Assembly (NCBI RefSeq): GCF_001854695.1
Contig: NZ_MAXA01000213.1
Location: forward strand, 232,103 to 280,102
DNA: 48,000 bases
Direction of reading: 5' to 3'
Origin: Parafrankia soli
GTDB lineage: Bacteria > Actinomycetota > Actinomycetes > Frankiales > Frankiaceae
Under the pieces are notes generated by a model. It searched no databases. It saw only the letters and a list, made by a program, of their open reading frames with translations, and was not told the origin of the DNA. Each line of letters opens with the position of its first letter. The first letter of the stretch is position 1. A program made the translations under genes and the position numbers. Below, in pieces: positions 17,177 through 26,150 of this stretch.

Positions 17177-17482
17177 CCGAGTGCCCCCTTCGTCATCAGG
17201 CGGGCCGTCCGTCGCACGGCCGCCGGTCAGGTCCCCGCCGCCCGGCCGTACCGGTGGACGTCCCATGGACCTGGTGCAATCCTGCCCTGTCCCGGTGGGG
17301 CGGTGGAAGACGACCCTCCTGACGGCCGCCGTGCCGGGCCGATCGCGGCGGTCGGCGGCTCCCCACGCGCGGCGTGGCGGGGGCCCCGCCGCCCGGCCGT
17401 GCCCGCCCCCAACGTGCCGGGTGGGCACCTCGGGGGGTGGGAGCACCCGTGGCCCACGGCACCCGGGACCGCGGGCGCCCGC
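17177..17482. terminator. Gene-free region with a possible terminator hairpin for the lspA-rluD unit
   Basis: No gene seen. The region lies after the stop of the 17483-18934 gene in the minus direction. A stem-loop at 17399-17407 and 17420-17428 (arms gtgcccgcc and ggtgggcac, one G-T pair, 12-base loop) could end transcription, but lacks a T-run. Confidence 0.35.
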
Positions 17483-18934
17483 TCAGCGCGGGTCGGGCTG
17501 CAGCGGGAGGAAGCGCACGGTCTCCGGGGAGATGCCGGGCGGGGCCGGGTCGACGACCCGCACTCCCTCGATGTGTCCGAGGTCGACCAGCCGGGCCGCC
17601 GGCGCCCGCACGACCGCGCCGAACAGGCAGCCGCACCGCGCGCGCAGCGCCGTGGCCTCCTGCCGCGCGTGCTCGGCCTCGGCGGGGTCCGTGGCACTGT
17701 GCGCGCGGGTGTCGGCGGCGTCGGCCTCGCTGTCGAAGGCGGCGGTGAGGTCCGCGACCGGGTCGCGGACGGTGGCGGCCATCACCGCCCCGTCCGGCGG
17801 GACGCCGAAGAACACCTCGAGCGTGCGGTAGGCGGTGAAGATCTGCAGCATCTCGTCCGGCGTGCGGTAGCCGGCCAGGCTGACGACGGCGTAGAGGTCG
17901 GCGTCCGGGGCCGCCCGGGTCAGGCCGTCCAGCTTCGCCGCGGCCTCGGCGGCGTACGTGGCGGGCGACTCACCCACGGCCGGGCCGACGGTGACCGTGG
18001 GCTCGACGGGCCCGGCCGGAGCGTTGCCGGGGCCGGGGCCGGGTGCATGGCTGCCAGAGGGATCGGCGCCGCGCAGCATCGTGGTCACGGCACCGACGAC
18101 GATCAGCACGACCAGCCCGAGCACGAGCAGCCGGCCGATGGCCTCGAGGGCGCGCCCGGTGATGACGCTGGCCCGGCCCGGTGGCGGGGGGCCGTCGCCG
18201 TCGACGTACGGGCCCCCGCGTGCCGCCCACCCGCGGCGCAGGCGCGCCCGAGGGCGGTCGCGTGCGCCGGCGAGACGGCCGGCGACCGACTCCAGCACCC
18301 GGCCGACCGGCGGCAGGGCGGCGTCGTCGACCCGGTCGAGCAGTCGGATCGCGGAGCGTCCCAACCCGCCCGGCGGGGAGCCGTCGCCGGGCACGTCACC
18401 CGCGGGCTCAGCGGGCCCCGCGGACGGCGCGGGCCCGGCGGACGATGTAGGCCGGACGAACGTCGTGGGCCCGGCGGATTCTGTGGACCCGGTGGATGCT
18501 GTGGGATCCGCGGGATCGACGGGATCGGCGGCTGAGGGATCAACGGCAGCACCGTCGTCCGGAGGAGAGCCGCCCAGGGGGTCCTCGTCCAGGATGCCCT
18601 CTCGCAGGGGGTCCTCTCCCGAGGGACCGTCGACCGAGAGAGTGCCCCCCGAGGGACCGTCGGCGGCGGGCGACCCGCCCGCGGGCGGGTGTTCGGCGGG
18701 CGGGTCGCCGGAAGGCGCCTCGCCGGAAGGCTGGTGACCGGAAGGCGGGGCGCCGGCAGAGGGGCCGCTGGCCGGCGGCAGACCGGAGGCGGTCACCGCC
18801 GCGGCGTCGTCCGCGGGTTCAACGGGCGCGGGTTTCTCGGGCGCGGGTTTCTCGGGCGCGCGGACCGCCTCGGGGCCTTCGCTCGAGGACTGTGCGGAAG
18901 GCGGGCCGGGGTCCGCCGGCACCGGCGTCCTCAC
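17483..18934 (-). CDS. Single-pass membrane protein with long disordered N-terminus
   Basis: A 483-residue protein. GTG at 18934 overlaps the rluD stop in GTGA, so it is translationally coupled; a second GTG lies 15 bases later. Residues 1-190 are low complexity with repeated EKPAP, PSGEDP and DPADP-type units. A basic region (RARLRRGW) precedes one transmembrane helix at about 270-290 ([19 protein letters not shown]). The outside part of about 180 residues reads as a folded alpha/beta domain: [40 protein letters not shown], and two Cys in [12 protein letters not shown]. Family not recognised. Its place after lspA and rluD does not reveal the job. Confidence 0.7.
   Translation of the reverse strand: MRTPVPADPGPPSAQSSSEGPEAVRAPEKPAPEKPAPVEPADDAAAVTASGLPPASGPSAGAPPSGHQPSGEAPSGDPPAEHPPAGGSPAADGPSGGTLSVDGPSGEDPLREGILDEDPLGGSPPDDGAAVDPSAADPVDPADPTASTGSTESAGPTTFVRPTSSAGPAPSAGPAEPAGDVPGDGSPPGGLGRSAIRLLDRVDDAALPPVGRVLESVAGRLAGARDRPRARLRRGWAARGGPYVDGDGPPPPGRASVITGRALEAIGRLLVLGLVVLIVVGAVTTMLRGADPSGSHAPGPGPGNAPAGPVEPTVTVGPAVGESPATYAAEAAAKLDGLTRAAPDADLYAVVSLAGYRTPDEMLQIFTAYRTLEVFFGVPPDGAVMAATVRDPVADLTAAFDSEADAADTRAHSATDPAEAEHARQEATALRARCGCLFGAVVRAPAARLVDLGHIEGVRVVDPAPPGISPETVRFLPLQPDPR
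18826..18855 (-). repeat. 15-bp tandem repeat in the 17483-18934 gene
   Basis: Two exact copies of gcgcgggtttctcgg, followed by the first bases of a third, encode the EKPAP repeat. Part of a longer low-complexity coding stretch (about 18590-18860). Confidence 0.75.
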
Positions 18935-19872
18935 GTCTGGTCGCGCAGCCGCTTCACCGCCTCGGCCAGGTCGTCGGGATCGGGGCTGGTGAACTCGACC
19001 CAGGTGCCGTCCGCCGGGTGGGCGAAGGCGAGCCGGGCGGCGTGCAGCCACTGCCTGGTCAGCCCGAGGCGCTGGGCCAGCGTCGGATCCGCCCCGTAGG
19101 AGAGGTCGCCCACGCAGGGATGCCGCAGCGCCGCCATGTGCACCCGGATCTGGTGGGTGCGGCCCGTCTCCAGCCGCACCGACAGCAGCGAGGCGGCGCG
19201 GAACGCCTCCTCGGTGTCGTAGTGGGTCACGCTGGGCTTGCCGTCCGCGACGACGGCGAACAGGCCGGGCCGGCGGGGATGACGGTCGATGGGGGCGTCG
19301 ACCGTCCCGCGCAGCGGGTCCGGGTGCCCCTGGACGACCGCCCGGTACTCCTTCTCCACCTCGCGTTCCCGGAAGGCCCGCTTGAGAAGGGTGTAGGCGC
19401 GTTCACTCTTCGCGACAGCCATCGCCCCGGTCGTGCCGACGTCCAGGCGGTGCACCACGCCCTGGCGCTCGGCCGAGCCCGAGGTGGAGACCCGGTAGCC
19501 GGCGGCGGCGAGCGCGCCGATGACCGTCGGGCCGGTGAACCCCGGGGCCGGATGGGCCGCCACGCCGACCGGCTTGTCGACGACCACGATGTCGTCGTCG
19601 TCGTGCAGGATGCGCAGGCCCGCGACCGGGGTGGGCTCCACCGTGAGCGGACGGGGCGGGGCGGGGAGGGCTACGTCCAGCCAGGCGCCGCCGCTGACCC
19701 GGTCGGAGCGGCCGCGGACCTGGCCGTCGACGCTCACCTGGCCGTCGTCAACGAGCGCGGCGGCGGCCGTGCGGCTCAGGCCGAACATGCGGGCGATGGC
19801 GGCGTCCAGGCGGATGCCGTCGAGGCCGTCGGGGACCGGCAGCGAGCGCCGGTCGGTGTCGGCCGTGCTCAC
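18931..19872 (-). CDS. RluA/RluD-family pseudouridine synthase
   Basis: A 313-residue enzyme that converts uridine to pseudouridine in RNA, by family resemblance in 23S rRNA. An S4 RNA-binding domain spans about 15-70 ([18 protein letters not shown]). The catalytic domain has [11 protein letters not shown] with catalytic D144, then [30 protein letters not shown] and [10 protein letters not shown], all family hallmarks. It overlaps lspA by ATGA and the downstream membrane-protein gene by GTGA. The lspA-rluD pairing is common in bacteria. Which rRNA position is modified cannot be told from sequence alone. Confidence 0.94.
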   Translation of the reverse strand: MSTADTDRRSLPVPDGLDGIRLDAAIARMFGLSRTAAAALVDDGQVSVDGQVRGRSDRVSGGAWLDVALPAPPRPLTVEPTPVAGLRILHDDDDIVVVDKPVGVAAHPAPGFTGPTVIGALAAAGYRVSTSGSAERQGVVHRLDVGTTGAMAVAKSERAYTLLKRAFREREVEKEYRAVVQGHPDPLRGTVDAPIDRHPRRPGLFAVVADGKPSVTHYDTEEAFRAASLLSVRLETGRTHQIRVHMAALRHPCVGDLSYGADPTLAQRLGLTRQWLHAARLAFAHPADGTWVEFTSPDPDDLAEAVKRLRDQT

Positions 19873-20627
19873 GCGTCACCGGGCCCGGGACCGCCGGCGT
19901 GGCTCGGCCCCGCCGGACCGGATGGTCCGGCCGGCTCCGCTGACCCGGGGTCGGGTGGCGGGGCGGCGGAGAGGCGCGTGCCGTCGAGGCCGATGCCGCG
20001 CAGGGAGAGGATGACCGCGAGCACTCCGCCGCAGACGATCGCCGAGTCGGCGACGTTGAAGATGGGCCAGTGGTGGATGTGGACGAAGTCCACGACGTGC
20101 CCGCGCAGCGGCCCGGGGGCGCGGAACAGCCGGTCGATCAGGTTGCCCAGCGCGCCGCCGACCATCGCGCCGAAGACGAACGCCCACCCGATGGAGGCCA
20201 GCCGCCTGGCGGTGACCACGACCACCGCGACGACCGCCAGCGCGATCAGGCTGAGGATGACCGTGGCCCCGCCGGCCAGGCTGAACGCGGCCCCCGAGTT
20301 CCGGGTCAGGCGCAGGTCGAGCACGCCGGGGATGATCTCGATCGGGGCGCGCCCGGTGAGCTGGGCGACGGCCAGCAGCTTCGTGCCGATGTCCAGGACG
20401 ATCAGACACAGCGAGGTCAGCGCGACGACGAGCACCGCACGGTGCGAGGTGACCAGGCGGTCACGGCCGGGCTTGACCGCGGCGTCACCGCTCGGGGCGC
20501 CGCCGCCCGCGTCGGCGGCACCCGGGGCACCCACTCCCGCCGCACCGGCGTTCACGGTGCTCCCGTACTGGGTGTTCCTGTACGGGACGCCCTTGTCCAT
20601 CCCCGGCTCGGCCACCACACACACCAC
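19869..20627 (-). CDS. lspA: Lipoprotein signal peptidase (signal peptidase II)
   Basis: A 252-residue membrane aspartyl protease that removes signal peptides from prolipoproteins after diacylglycerol attachment. Four transmembrane helices with the family motifs: [22 protein letters not shown] with catalytic D165, and [13 protein letters not shown] with catalytic D194. The N-terminal 60 residues and C-terminal 40 (Pro/Gly-rich) extend beyond the usual 160-180 residue length. ATG at 20600 is an alternative start that shortens the tail. First gene of the lspA-rluD-membrane protein unit, divergent from ileS. Confidence 0.94.
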   Translation of the reverse strand: MVCVVAEPGMDKGVPYRNTQYGSTVNAGAAGVGAPGAADAGGGAPSGDAAVKPGRDRLVTSHRAVLVVALTSLCLIVLDIGTKLLAVAQLTGRAPIEIIPGVLDLRLTRNSGAAFSLAGGATVILSLIALAVVAVVVVTARRLASIGWAFVFGAMVGGALGNLIDRLFRAPGPLRGHVVDFVHIHHWPIFNVADSAIVCGGVLAVILSLRGIGLDGTRLSAAPPPDPGSAEPAGPSGPAGPSHAGGPGPGDA

Positions 20628-20780
20628 TGTACGGGTGCGATCTCACGGGTCATCCGCCCGCCGGCCGGCCACCGGCCCGAGACGCGACCCGAGACCCGGC
20701 CTGAGTGCCCGTCCGGTGCCGGGCACGGGTGCCGGTGATCCGCCGGCGGTCCGCGGCCGCGATCACCGTTGGCCGTCGGC

Positions 20781-20786
20781 TACGCT
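20781..20786 (+). promoter_or_regulatory. Putative -10 box for the ileS leader
   Basis: TACGCT fits TAnnnT and lies about 25 bases before the first conserved bases of T-box Stem I. No good -35 match is seen at the usual spacing. Confidence 0.35.
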
Positions 20787-20794
20787 GGAAGCGC

Positions 20795-21085
20795 GGAAAG
20801 GCTTTGACGGGACGAGTAGCGGCAGGCGCAGTCGCAGCGAGCCGGGGGCGGTGCGAGCCCGGTGGCCAGCGCGCCGTGAAGATCACCCTGAGCCGCCGGG
20901 AGAACAGGGCTGTGAGCCCCCAGTAGATCCGGCCGCCGCCGCATGACAAGAGTGGCCGCCCGGTCGCCGTCCACGAGAGATCGCGGAGCGCACCCGGGCG
21001 CGCAAGGAGGGTGGTACCGCGGTACCTCGTGCCGCCACCGGCCCATGCCGGTGTGCGGCGAGGTGTCGTCCCTCCGCCGGAGTGC
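20795..21085 (+). promoter_or_regulatory. T-box riboswitch, isoleucine specific
   Basis: The leader carries the T-box motif gggtggtaccgcgg (21009-21022; core TGGTACCGCG 21012-21021), whose bulge pairs with the free CCA end of uncharged tRNA. The Stem I head is at 20837-20867 (cagcgagcc, ggtgcgagccc) and the specifier ATC (Ile) at 20882-20884 in aagatcaccctg. A strong stem-loop follows the T-box (about 21025-21064) and cgtccctcc at 21068-21076 can pair with ggaggg at 21006-21011. There is no T-run, so control is probably at translation, as known for actinobacterial ileS T-boxes. Limits approximate. Confidence 0.9.
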
Positions 21086-21111
21086 CCCACCGCCGACGGA
21101 GACCAGCCACG

Positions 21112-24100
21112 ATGAGTACCCCCGACGCCCCGACGCCCGCCTTCCGCCCCCTGCCCGCGCGGGTCGACCTTCCGGCCTTCGAGCGCGAGACGCTGGAGCG
21201 CTGGAGGGATTCCAAGGTCTTCCACCGCTCGCTGCAGGCCGGCGCAGACCGGCCGCTGTGGGTGTTCTACGAGGGCCCGCCGACCGCCAACGGCAAGCCG
21301 GGCGCCCACCACGTCGAGGCGCGGGTCTTCAAGGACCTCTTCCCCCGTTACAAGACGATGAAGGGCTACCACGTGCCCCGCCGGGCGGGCTGGGACTGCC
21401 ACGGCCTGCCCGTCGAGCTCGCCGTCGAGAAGGAACTCGGCTTCACCAGCAAGAGCGACATCGAGGACTACGGCATCGCCGAGTTCAACGAGAGGTGCCG
21501 CGAGTCCGTCCTGCGCCACGTGGCCGACTTCTCCGCGATGACGGAGCGGATGGGCTACTGGGTCGACCTCGACGGCGCCTACCGGACGATGGACACCTCG
21601 TACATCGAGAGCGTCTGGTGGTCCCTCAAGCAGATCTTCGACAAGGGCCTGCTCGTCGAGGACTTCCGGGTCACCCCGTACTGCCCCCGGGACGAGACGC
21701 CGCTGTCCGACCACGAGGTCTCCCAGGGCTACAGCGACACCGACGACCCGTCGGTCTACGTGCGGTTCCCGGTCGTCGAGGGCCCGCACGGGCTGGCCGA
21801 GCACGGCGCGCACCTGCTGGTGTGGACGACCACCCCGTGGACGCTGGTCTCCAACACCGCGGTCGCCGTCCATCCCGAGGTCAGCTACGTGCTGGCCCGG
21901 GCCGCCGGCGGTGAACTGCTCGTCGTCGCCGAGCCGCTGCTGACCGCGGCCCTGGGCGAGGGCGCCGAGGTGGTCGAGCGCTTCACCGGCGCCGAGCTCG
22001 CCGGCACCCGCTACGCCCGGCCGTTCGAGCTGATCGCGCTGGAGCGCTTCGAGGAGGCAGCGGGGAAGACCGCCGTCGGCCGGGGCGCCGGGACGTCCGC
22101 CCGCCCGCACTCGGTGGTCCTGGCGGACTACGTGACGACCACGGACGGCACCGGGCTCGTCCACCAGGCACCCGCCTTCGGCGCCGAGGACCTCGCGGTC
22201 TGTCGCGCCAACGGCCTCGGCGTCGTCAACCCGGTCGGGCCGGACGGGCGCTTCCTGCCCGACGTGCCGCTGGTCGGCGGGCTGTTCTTCAAGGACGCCG
22301 ACGCGCCACTGTCCGCGGATCTCACCGCGCGGGGCCTGATGTGGCGGGCGGCGACCTACACGCACAGCTACCCGCACTGCTGGCGCTGCCACACGCCGCT
22401 GATCTACTACCCGCTACCGTCCTGGTACATCCGCACGACGGCCGTCCGCGAGCGCCTGCTCGCCGAGAACGCGCGGACGGACTGGCACCCCGAGCGCATC
22501 CGCGAGGGCCGTTACGGCGAGTGGCTGCGCAACAACGTCGACTGGGCGCTGTCCCGCAACCGGTACTGGGGCACCCCGCTGCCCGTCTGGCGGTGCGAGG
22601 CCGACCCGTCCCACCTGACCTGCGTCGGCTCGCTGGCGGAGCTCTCCGAGCTGACCGGCACGGACCACTCGACGCTCGACCCGCACCGCCCGTTCGTCGA
22701 CGACGTGACCCTGCCGTGCCCCACCTGTGGGGAGACCGCCCGGCGGGTGCCCGAGGTCATCGATGTCTGGTACGACAGCGGCGCGATGCCGTTCGCCCAG
22801 TGGGGCGCCCCGCACCGCAACGCCGACGAGTTCGCGAAGCAGTACCCGGCGCAGTACATCTGCGAGGCGATCGACCAGACCCGGGGCTGGTTCTACACGC
22901 TCATGGCCGTGGGCACGCTGGTCTTCGACCGGTCGTCCTACGAGACCGTGCTGTGCCTGGGCCTGCTGCTCGACGCCGAGGGCCGCAAGATGAGCAAGCA
23001 CGTCGGCAACGTGCTGGACCCGTTCGACCTGTTCGACCGGCACGGGGCGGACGCCGTCCGGTGGCTGATGCTGGCCGGCGGCTCACCGTGGTCGGACCGC
23101 CGGGTCAGCCACGAGTCGATCGAGGACATCGTCCGCAAGATCCTGCTCACCTACTGGAACACCGCGTCGTTCTTCGCGCTCTACGCGGGCGCGGCGGACT
23201 GGCGCCCGACCGGCGCCGACGGGTCGGGCGAGGGCGCCGCGGCCCCGGCCGAACGCCCGGTGCTGGACAGGTGGGCGCTCTCCGAGCTCGCCGACACCGT
23301 CGCCGAGGTGGACGCCGCCCTCGAGGGCTTCGACGCGCTGCGCGCCGGGCGCCGCATCGCCCGCTTCGTGGACGACCTGTCGAACTGGTACGTCCGGCGT
23401 TCCCGCCGCCGCTTCTGGGCGGGCGACCCGAACGCGCTGGCCACCCTCTACACCTGCCTGGACGGCCTGACCCGGGTGATGTCGCCGTTCACCCCGTTCC
23501 TGACCGACTGGCTGTGGTCCCGGCTGTTCGCCGGCATCCTGCCCGGCGCCCCGGACTCGGTGCACCTGGCCTCGTGGCCGCAGCTGCCGGCGGACCTCGT
23601 CGAGCCGGGCCTGGCCGAGCGGATGGACCTCGTGCGCCGGATCGTCGAGCTCGGCCGCGCGGCCCGGGCCGCCAGCGGGCTGCGCACCCGTCAGCCGCTG
23701 CCGCGCGCGGTGGTCGGCTCCTCGGCGTTCGACGACCTCTCGGCGGAGCTGCACGCGCAGATCGCCGAGGAGCTCAACGTCGTCGCCGTCGAGGCCGCGA
23801 CCTCGGACCTCGTCGACATCAGCGTGAAGCCGAACTTCCGGGCGCTGGGACGGCGCTTCGGCAACCGCACGAAGGCGGTCGCCGCCGCCGTCACCACCGC
23901 CGGGGCACCGGTGGACGGCCGGCTGACCGTCACCGTGGACGGCGAGCGCATCGAGCTCGGCGGTGAGGATCTGATCGTCACCGAGACGCCGCGTGAGGGC
24001 TGGTCGGTGACGAGTGAGTCGGGCCTGTCGGTCGCCCTCGACCTGACCGTCACCCCGGAGCTGGCCCGGACCGGGCTCGCCCGCGACGTGGTGCGCGTCC

Positions 24101-24357
24101 TGCAGGACGCGCGGCGGGCCGCGGGGCTGGAGATCACCGACCGGGTCGAGCTGCGCTGGGCCGCCGCCAAGGAGGAGACGGCGGCAGCGTTGCGTGAGCA
24201 CGCGGCGACCGTCGCCGACGAGATCCTGGCCACAGTGTTCCAGGAGGCACCGGTCGAGCAGACGGCGGAGCCGGCATGGCACCGGGGATCATCCGCGGAG
24301 CTCGGCCTGACCTTCGCGCTGACCAGGACGGCCCCCGCGCCGCCGACGGTTGGCTGA
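21112..24357 (+). CDS. ileS: Isoleucyl-tRNA synthetase (type 2, eukaryote-like)
   Basis: A 1081-residue class I synthetase that charges tRNA-Ile and edits valine. The HIGH-equivalent is GKPGAHH (about 61-67), followed by RRAGWDCHGLPVELAVE; the editing domain CP1 contains TTPWTLVSNTAVAV and the threonine-rich core; KMSKH sits at 626-630. These features and the length fit the type 2 IleRS of mycobacteria and eukaryotes, which in general bind mupirocin weakly. ATG at 21112 is preferred over 21082 because it follows the end of the leader hairpin and is preceded by GGAGA. It stands alone with its own T-box and a hairpin after the stop. Confidence 0.97.
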   Translation: MSTPDAPTPAFRPLPARVDLPAFERETLERWRDSKVFHRSLQAGADRPLWVFYEGPPTANGKPGAHHVEARVFKDLFPRYKTMKGYHVPRRAGWDCHGLPVELAVEKELGFTSKSDIEDYGIAEFNERCRESVLRHVADFSAMTERMGYWVDLDGAYRTMDTSYIESVWWSLKQIFDKGLLVEDFRVTPYCPRDETPLSDHEVSQGYSDTDDPSVYVRFPVVEGPHGLAEHGAHLLVWTTTPWTLVSNTAVAVHPEVSYVLARAAGGELLVVAEPLLTAALGEGAEVVERFTGAELAGTRYARPFELIALERFEEAAGKTAVGRGAGTSARPHSVVLADYVTTTDGTGLVHQAPAFGAEDLAVCRANGLGVVNPVGPDGRFLPDVPLVGGLFFKDADAPLSADLTARGLMWRAATYTHSYPHCWRCHTPLIYYPLPSWYIRTTAVRERLLAENARTDWHPERIREGRYGEWLRNNVDWALSRNRYWGTPLPVWRCEADPSHLTCVGSLAELSELTGTDHSTLDPHRPFVDDVTLPCPTCGETARRVPEVIDVWYDSGAMPFAQWGAPHRNADEFAKQYPAQYICEAIDQTRGWFYTLMAVGTLVFDRSSYETVLCLGLLLDAEGRKMSKHVGNVLDPFDLFDRHGADAVRWLMLAGGSPWSDRRVSHESIEDIVRKILLTYWNTASFFALYAGAADWRPTGADGSGEGAAAPAERPVLDRWALSELADTVAEVDAALEGFDALRAGRRIARFVDDLSNWYVRRSRRRFWAGDPNALATLYTCLDGLTRVMSPFTPFLTDWLWSRLFAGILPGAPDSVHLASWPQLPADLVEPGLAERMDLVRRIVELGRAARAASGLRTRQPLPRAVVGSSAFDDLSAELHAQIAEELNVVAVEAATSDLVDISVKPNFRALGRRFGNRTKAVAAAVTTAGAPVDGRLTVTVDGERIELGGEDLIVTETPREGWSVTSESGLSVALDLTVTPELARTGLARDVVRVLQDARRAAGLEITDRVELRWAAAKEETAAALREHAATVADEILATVFQEAPVEQTAEPAWHRGSSAELGLTFALTRTAPAPPTVG

Positions 24358-24374
24358 CGGCCACCCGAACTTCT

Positions 24375-24409
24375 CGCCCGCGCCGGTGGAGACCCCGCCG
24401 GCGCGGGCG
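24375..24409 (+). terminator. Stem-loop after ileS
   Basis: A perfect 12-bp stem (cgcccgcgccgg with ccggcgcgggcg) and 11-base loop begins 18 bases after the ileS stop. No T-run follows, as is common for actinobacterial terminators. It may also serve the converging 55-residue gene that ends at 24454. Confidence 0.65.
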
Positions 24410-24453
24410 CGGCGGCAACAGCCGTGGTTCCGCGCAGCGCAGCGCAGCGAGGG

Positions 24454-24621
24454 CTAGGCTGGCGTCTTCTTCCCAGCGCGCCGCACAGCCGCGACGGGCA
24501 GCAGCACCGCGGCGAGGCAGACGACGATCAGTGACGTGTACGACCAGGTGGCCGCGCCGAACAGGCCGAGCACGGCCAGCACCGCGGCGATCACCACCAG
24601 GGCGCCGCTGATCATCACCAT
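24454..24621 (-). CDS. 55-residue two-helix membrane protein after divIVA
   Basis: A short gene of 55 residues. It begins MVMISGALVVIAAVLAVLG and has a second helix in SLIVVCLAAVLLPVAAV, ending with a basic tail, RRAGKKTPA, that would face the cytoplasm. The ATG at 24621 lies 6 bases after the divIVA stop, and AGGAG inside the end of divIVA is 13 bases upstream, so translation is likely coupled. The codon third positions are G/C-rich as in real genes here. A small membrane protein also follows wag31 in mycobacteria (Rv2144c), but homology cannot be shown by eye. A role near the cell pole or in envelope growth is inference from position. Confidence 0.72.
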   Translation of the reverse strand: MVMISGALVVIAAVLAVLGLFGAATWSYTSLIVVCLAAVLLPVAAVRRAGKKTPA

Positions 24622-24627
24622 GCTGGC

Positions 24628-25695
24628 CTAGAACTCCTGCATGCCCGGAGCGTCGCGGCGGCCCGGGTCGAGATCCGGGCGCCCGCCGTGACCGTTGCTC
24701 TCCCGCGCCAGCGTCGCGGCGCCCATCTGCGGGCCGCCCTGGAACGCCTGCGCTCCCACGTGCTGGGGCTGAGGCGGCTGGCCGCCACCGGTCTGCGCCA
24801 TGCCGACGCTCGCGGGGGCCGGGGTGGGTGTCGGCGCGCCGGGGTTGAGCCCGGGGCGCGCCGGCATGCCCGGCCCGACGGCCGGCTGTGTGGGCATGCC
24901 GTCGAGGTCACGCAGCTGCATCTCCAGGTAGGCGCGCAGCCGCGTGCGGTACTCGCGCTCGAAGGCGCGGAGCTGCTCGACCTGGCCTTCGAGGCGGCGC
25001 TTGTCGTCCTCGAGCCCACCGAGCTGCTCGGCGACGTGCGCCCGGGCCTCACCGAGGATCCGGTCGGCGTCGGCGCGCGCCTCGCGGCGGGCCCGCTCCG
25101 ACTCGGCGCGGGCCTCCCGCAGCGCCTCGTCGGCGGTCCGCTGGGCGAGCACGAGGGTCCGCGCGACGCGCTGCTCGATGTCGGCGTCGTTCTGGCCACC
25201 GGCGCCCGGGCCCGTGCGGGCCGGGGCCTGACCGCCCCCGCCGACCAGCGCGGGCATGACCGCCGTCGGGCCACCGGACACCGGCGGACCACCGGGCACG
25301 CCGGGTCCATTCGGACCACCCGGACCACCCGGACCACCCGGACCACCCGGACCCGCGCCAGGCGGGCCGGCGGGCATCGGGGGCCGCTCGCGGGCGGCCT
25401 GGGCCGCCTGCGCGGCCTGCGCCTGCGCCTGCGCCAGCTGCCGGCGGGACTCCTCGAGCTGGCGGCGCAGCTGCTGGTTCTCGTCGAGGATCTGTGCCGG
25501 GACACCGGGACCGCCACCGCCGGACCGGCGGGCCTCGTCGAGCTGCCTGCGCAGGTCGCTGCTCTCGTCGAGCAGTCGCGTCAGCTCGGCCTCGACCTCA
25601 TCAAGGAAGGTGTCGACCTCGTCCTCGTTGTAGCCCGTGCGGAACCTCGTCGGGCTGAAGACCTTGTTCTGAACATCCTGCGGTGTCAGCGCCAC
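24628..25695 (-). CDS. divIVA: DivIVA / Wag31 polar growth protein
   Basis: A 355-residue coiled-coil protein that marks the pole and directs tip growth in actinobacteria. The start is GTG at 25695, with GAGGAGG 5 bases upstream, giving ALTPQDVQNKVFSPTRFRTG; the membrane-curvature domain covers about 1-70 (GYNEDEVDTFLDEVEAELTRLL). A Gly/Pro-rich linker (about 110-170) contains GGP tandem repeats. The second coiled coil spans about 175-270 (ARTLVLAQRTADEALREARAESER region). A disordered tail follows. It lies downstream of yggT and sepF, the usual order. Confidence 0.95.
   Translation of the reverse strand: MALTPQDVQNKVFSPTRFRTGYNEDEVDTFLDEVEAELTRLLDESSDLRRQLDEARRSGGGGPGVPAQILDENQQLRRQLEESRRQLAQAQAQAAQAAQAARERPPMPAGPPGAGPGGPGGPGGPGGPNGPGVPGGPPVSGGPTAVMPALVGGGGQAPARTGPGAGGQNDADIEQRVARTLVLAQRTADEALREARAESERARREARADADRILGEARAHVAEQLGGLEDDKRRLEGQVEQLRAFEREYRTRLRAYLEMQLRDLDGMPTQPAVGPGMPARPGLNPGAPTPTPAPASVGMAQTGGGQPPQPQHVGAQAFQGGPQMGAATLARESNGHGGRPDLDPGRRDAPGMQEF
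25312..25347 (-). repeat. 9-bp tandem repeat in divIVA (GGP units)
   Basis: Four perfect copies of cggaccacc followed by a partial fifth; read on the coding strand they give Gly-Gly-Pro repeats in the linker. Such a repeat may vary in copy number between strains. Confidence 0.8.
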
Positions 25696-25789
25696 GTTGC
25701 CTCCTCGTGCGGCATCGCCGCTCCCCGAAGAGAGGGCGGTCTGCGGGCAGTCTGCCTTGCCCGCACTCGCGGTGTGCACACGACCTCAG

Positions 25790-26074
25790 TCACAGCCTCT
25801 GCGCATAGCTCTGCAAAACGACGATCACTATGAAGAGAAGCAGGAACCCGAGGTCAAGCGCAACGCTACCTACCCTCAACGGCGGAATGAACCGCCGAAT
25901 CAATCGCAACGGAGGGTCAGTCGCCGTGTACACGATCTCGAAGAGCAGGACCAGGGGGCCGGTCGGCCGGAAGGAGCCGCTCAGCGCGAGCACCAGGTCG
26001 ATGACCCACCGAGCGATCAGGAGCAGCAGGTAGGCCGTCAGCACCCAAAAGAGCAGAGTTCCAAGTGCGCTGAT
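25790..26074 (-). CDS. YggT-family membrane protein
   Basis: A YggT (DUF167-neighbour, YlmG) protein with two transmembrane helices around the motif LRLIRRFIPPLRVGSVALDLGFLLL, often found next to sepF and thought to help division or envelope assembly. The only standard start, GTG at 26044, gives 84 residues, cuts the first helix and has no ribosome site. An in-frame ATC at 26074, with GGGAGAGAG about 5 bases upstream, gives 94 residues beginning SALGTLLFWVLTAYLLLL, matching the usual family length. I list the ATC form; the start is unproven. The gene is less GC-rich than its neighbours. Confidence 0.8.
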   Translation of the reverse strand: MSALGTLLFWVLTAYLLLLIARWVIDLVLALSGSFRPTGPLVLLFEIVYTATDPPLRLIRRFIPPLRVGSVALDLGFLLLFIVIVVLQSYAQRL

Positions 26075-26150
26075 GGTGCTCTCTCCCGGGAGGACGAGGG
26101 GAAGTGGTGACGACCCTACTGGATGATCTTGCCCTGGCTACGACTGGTTA

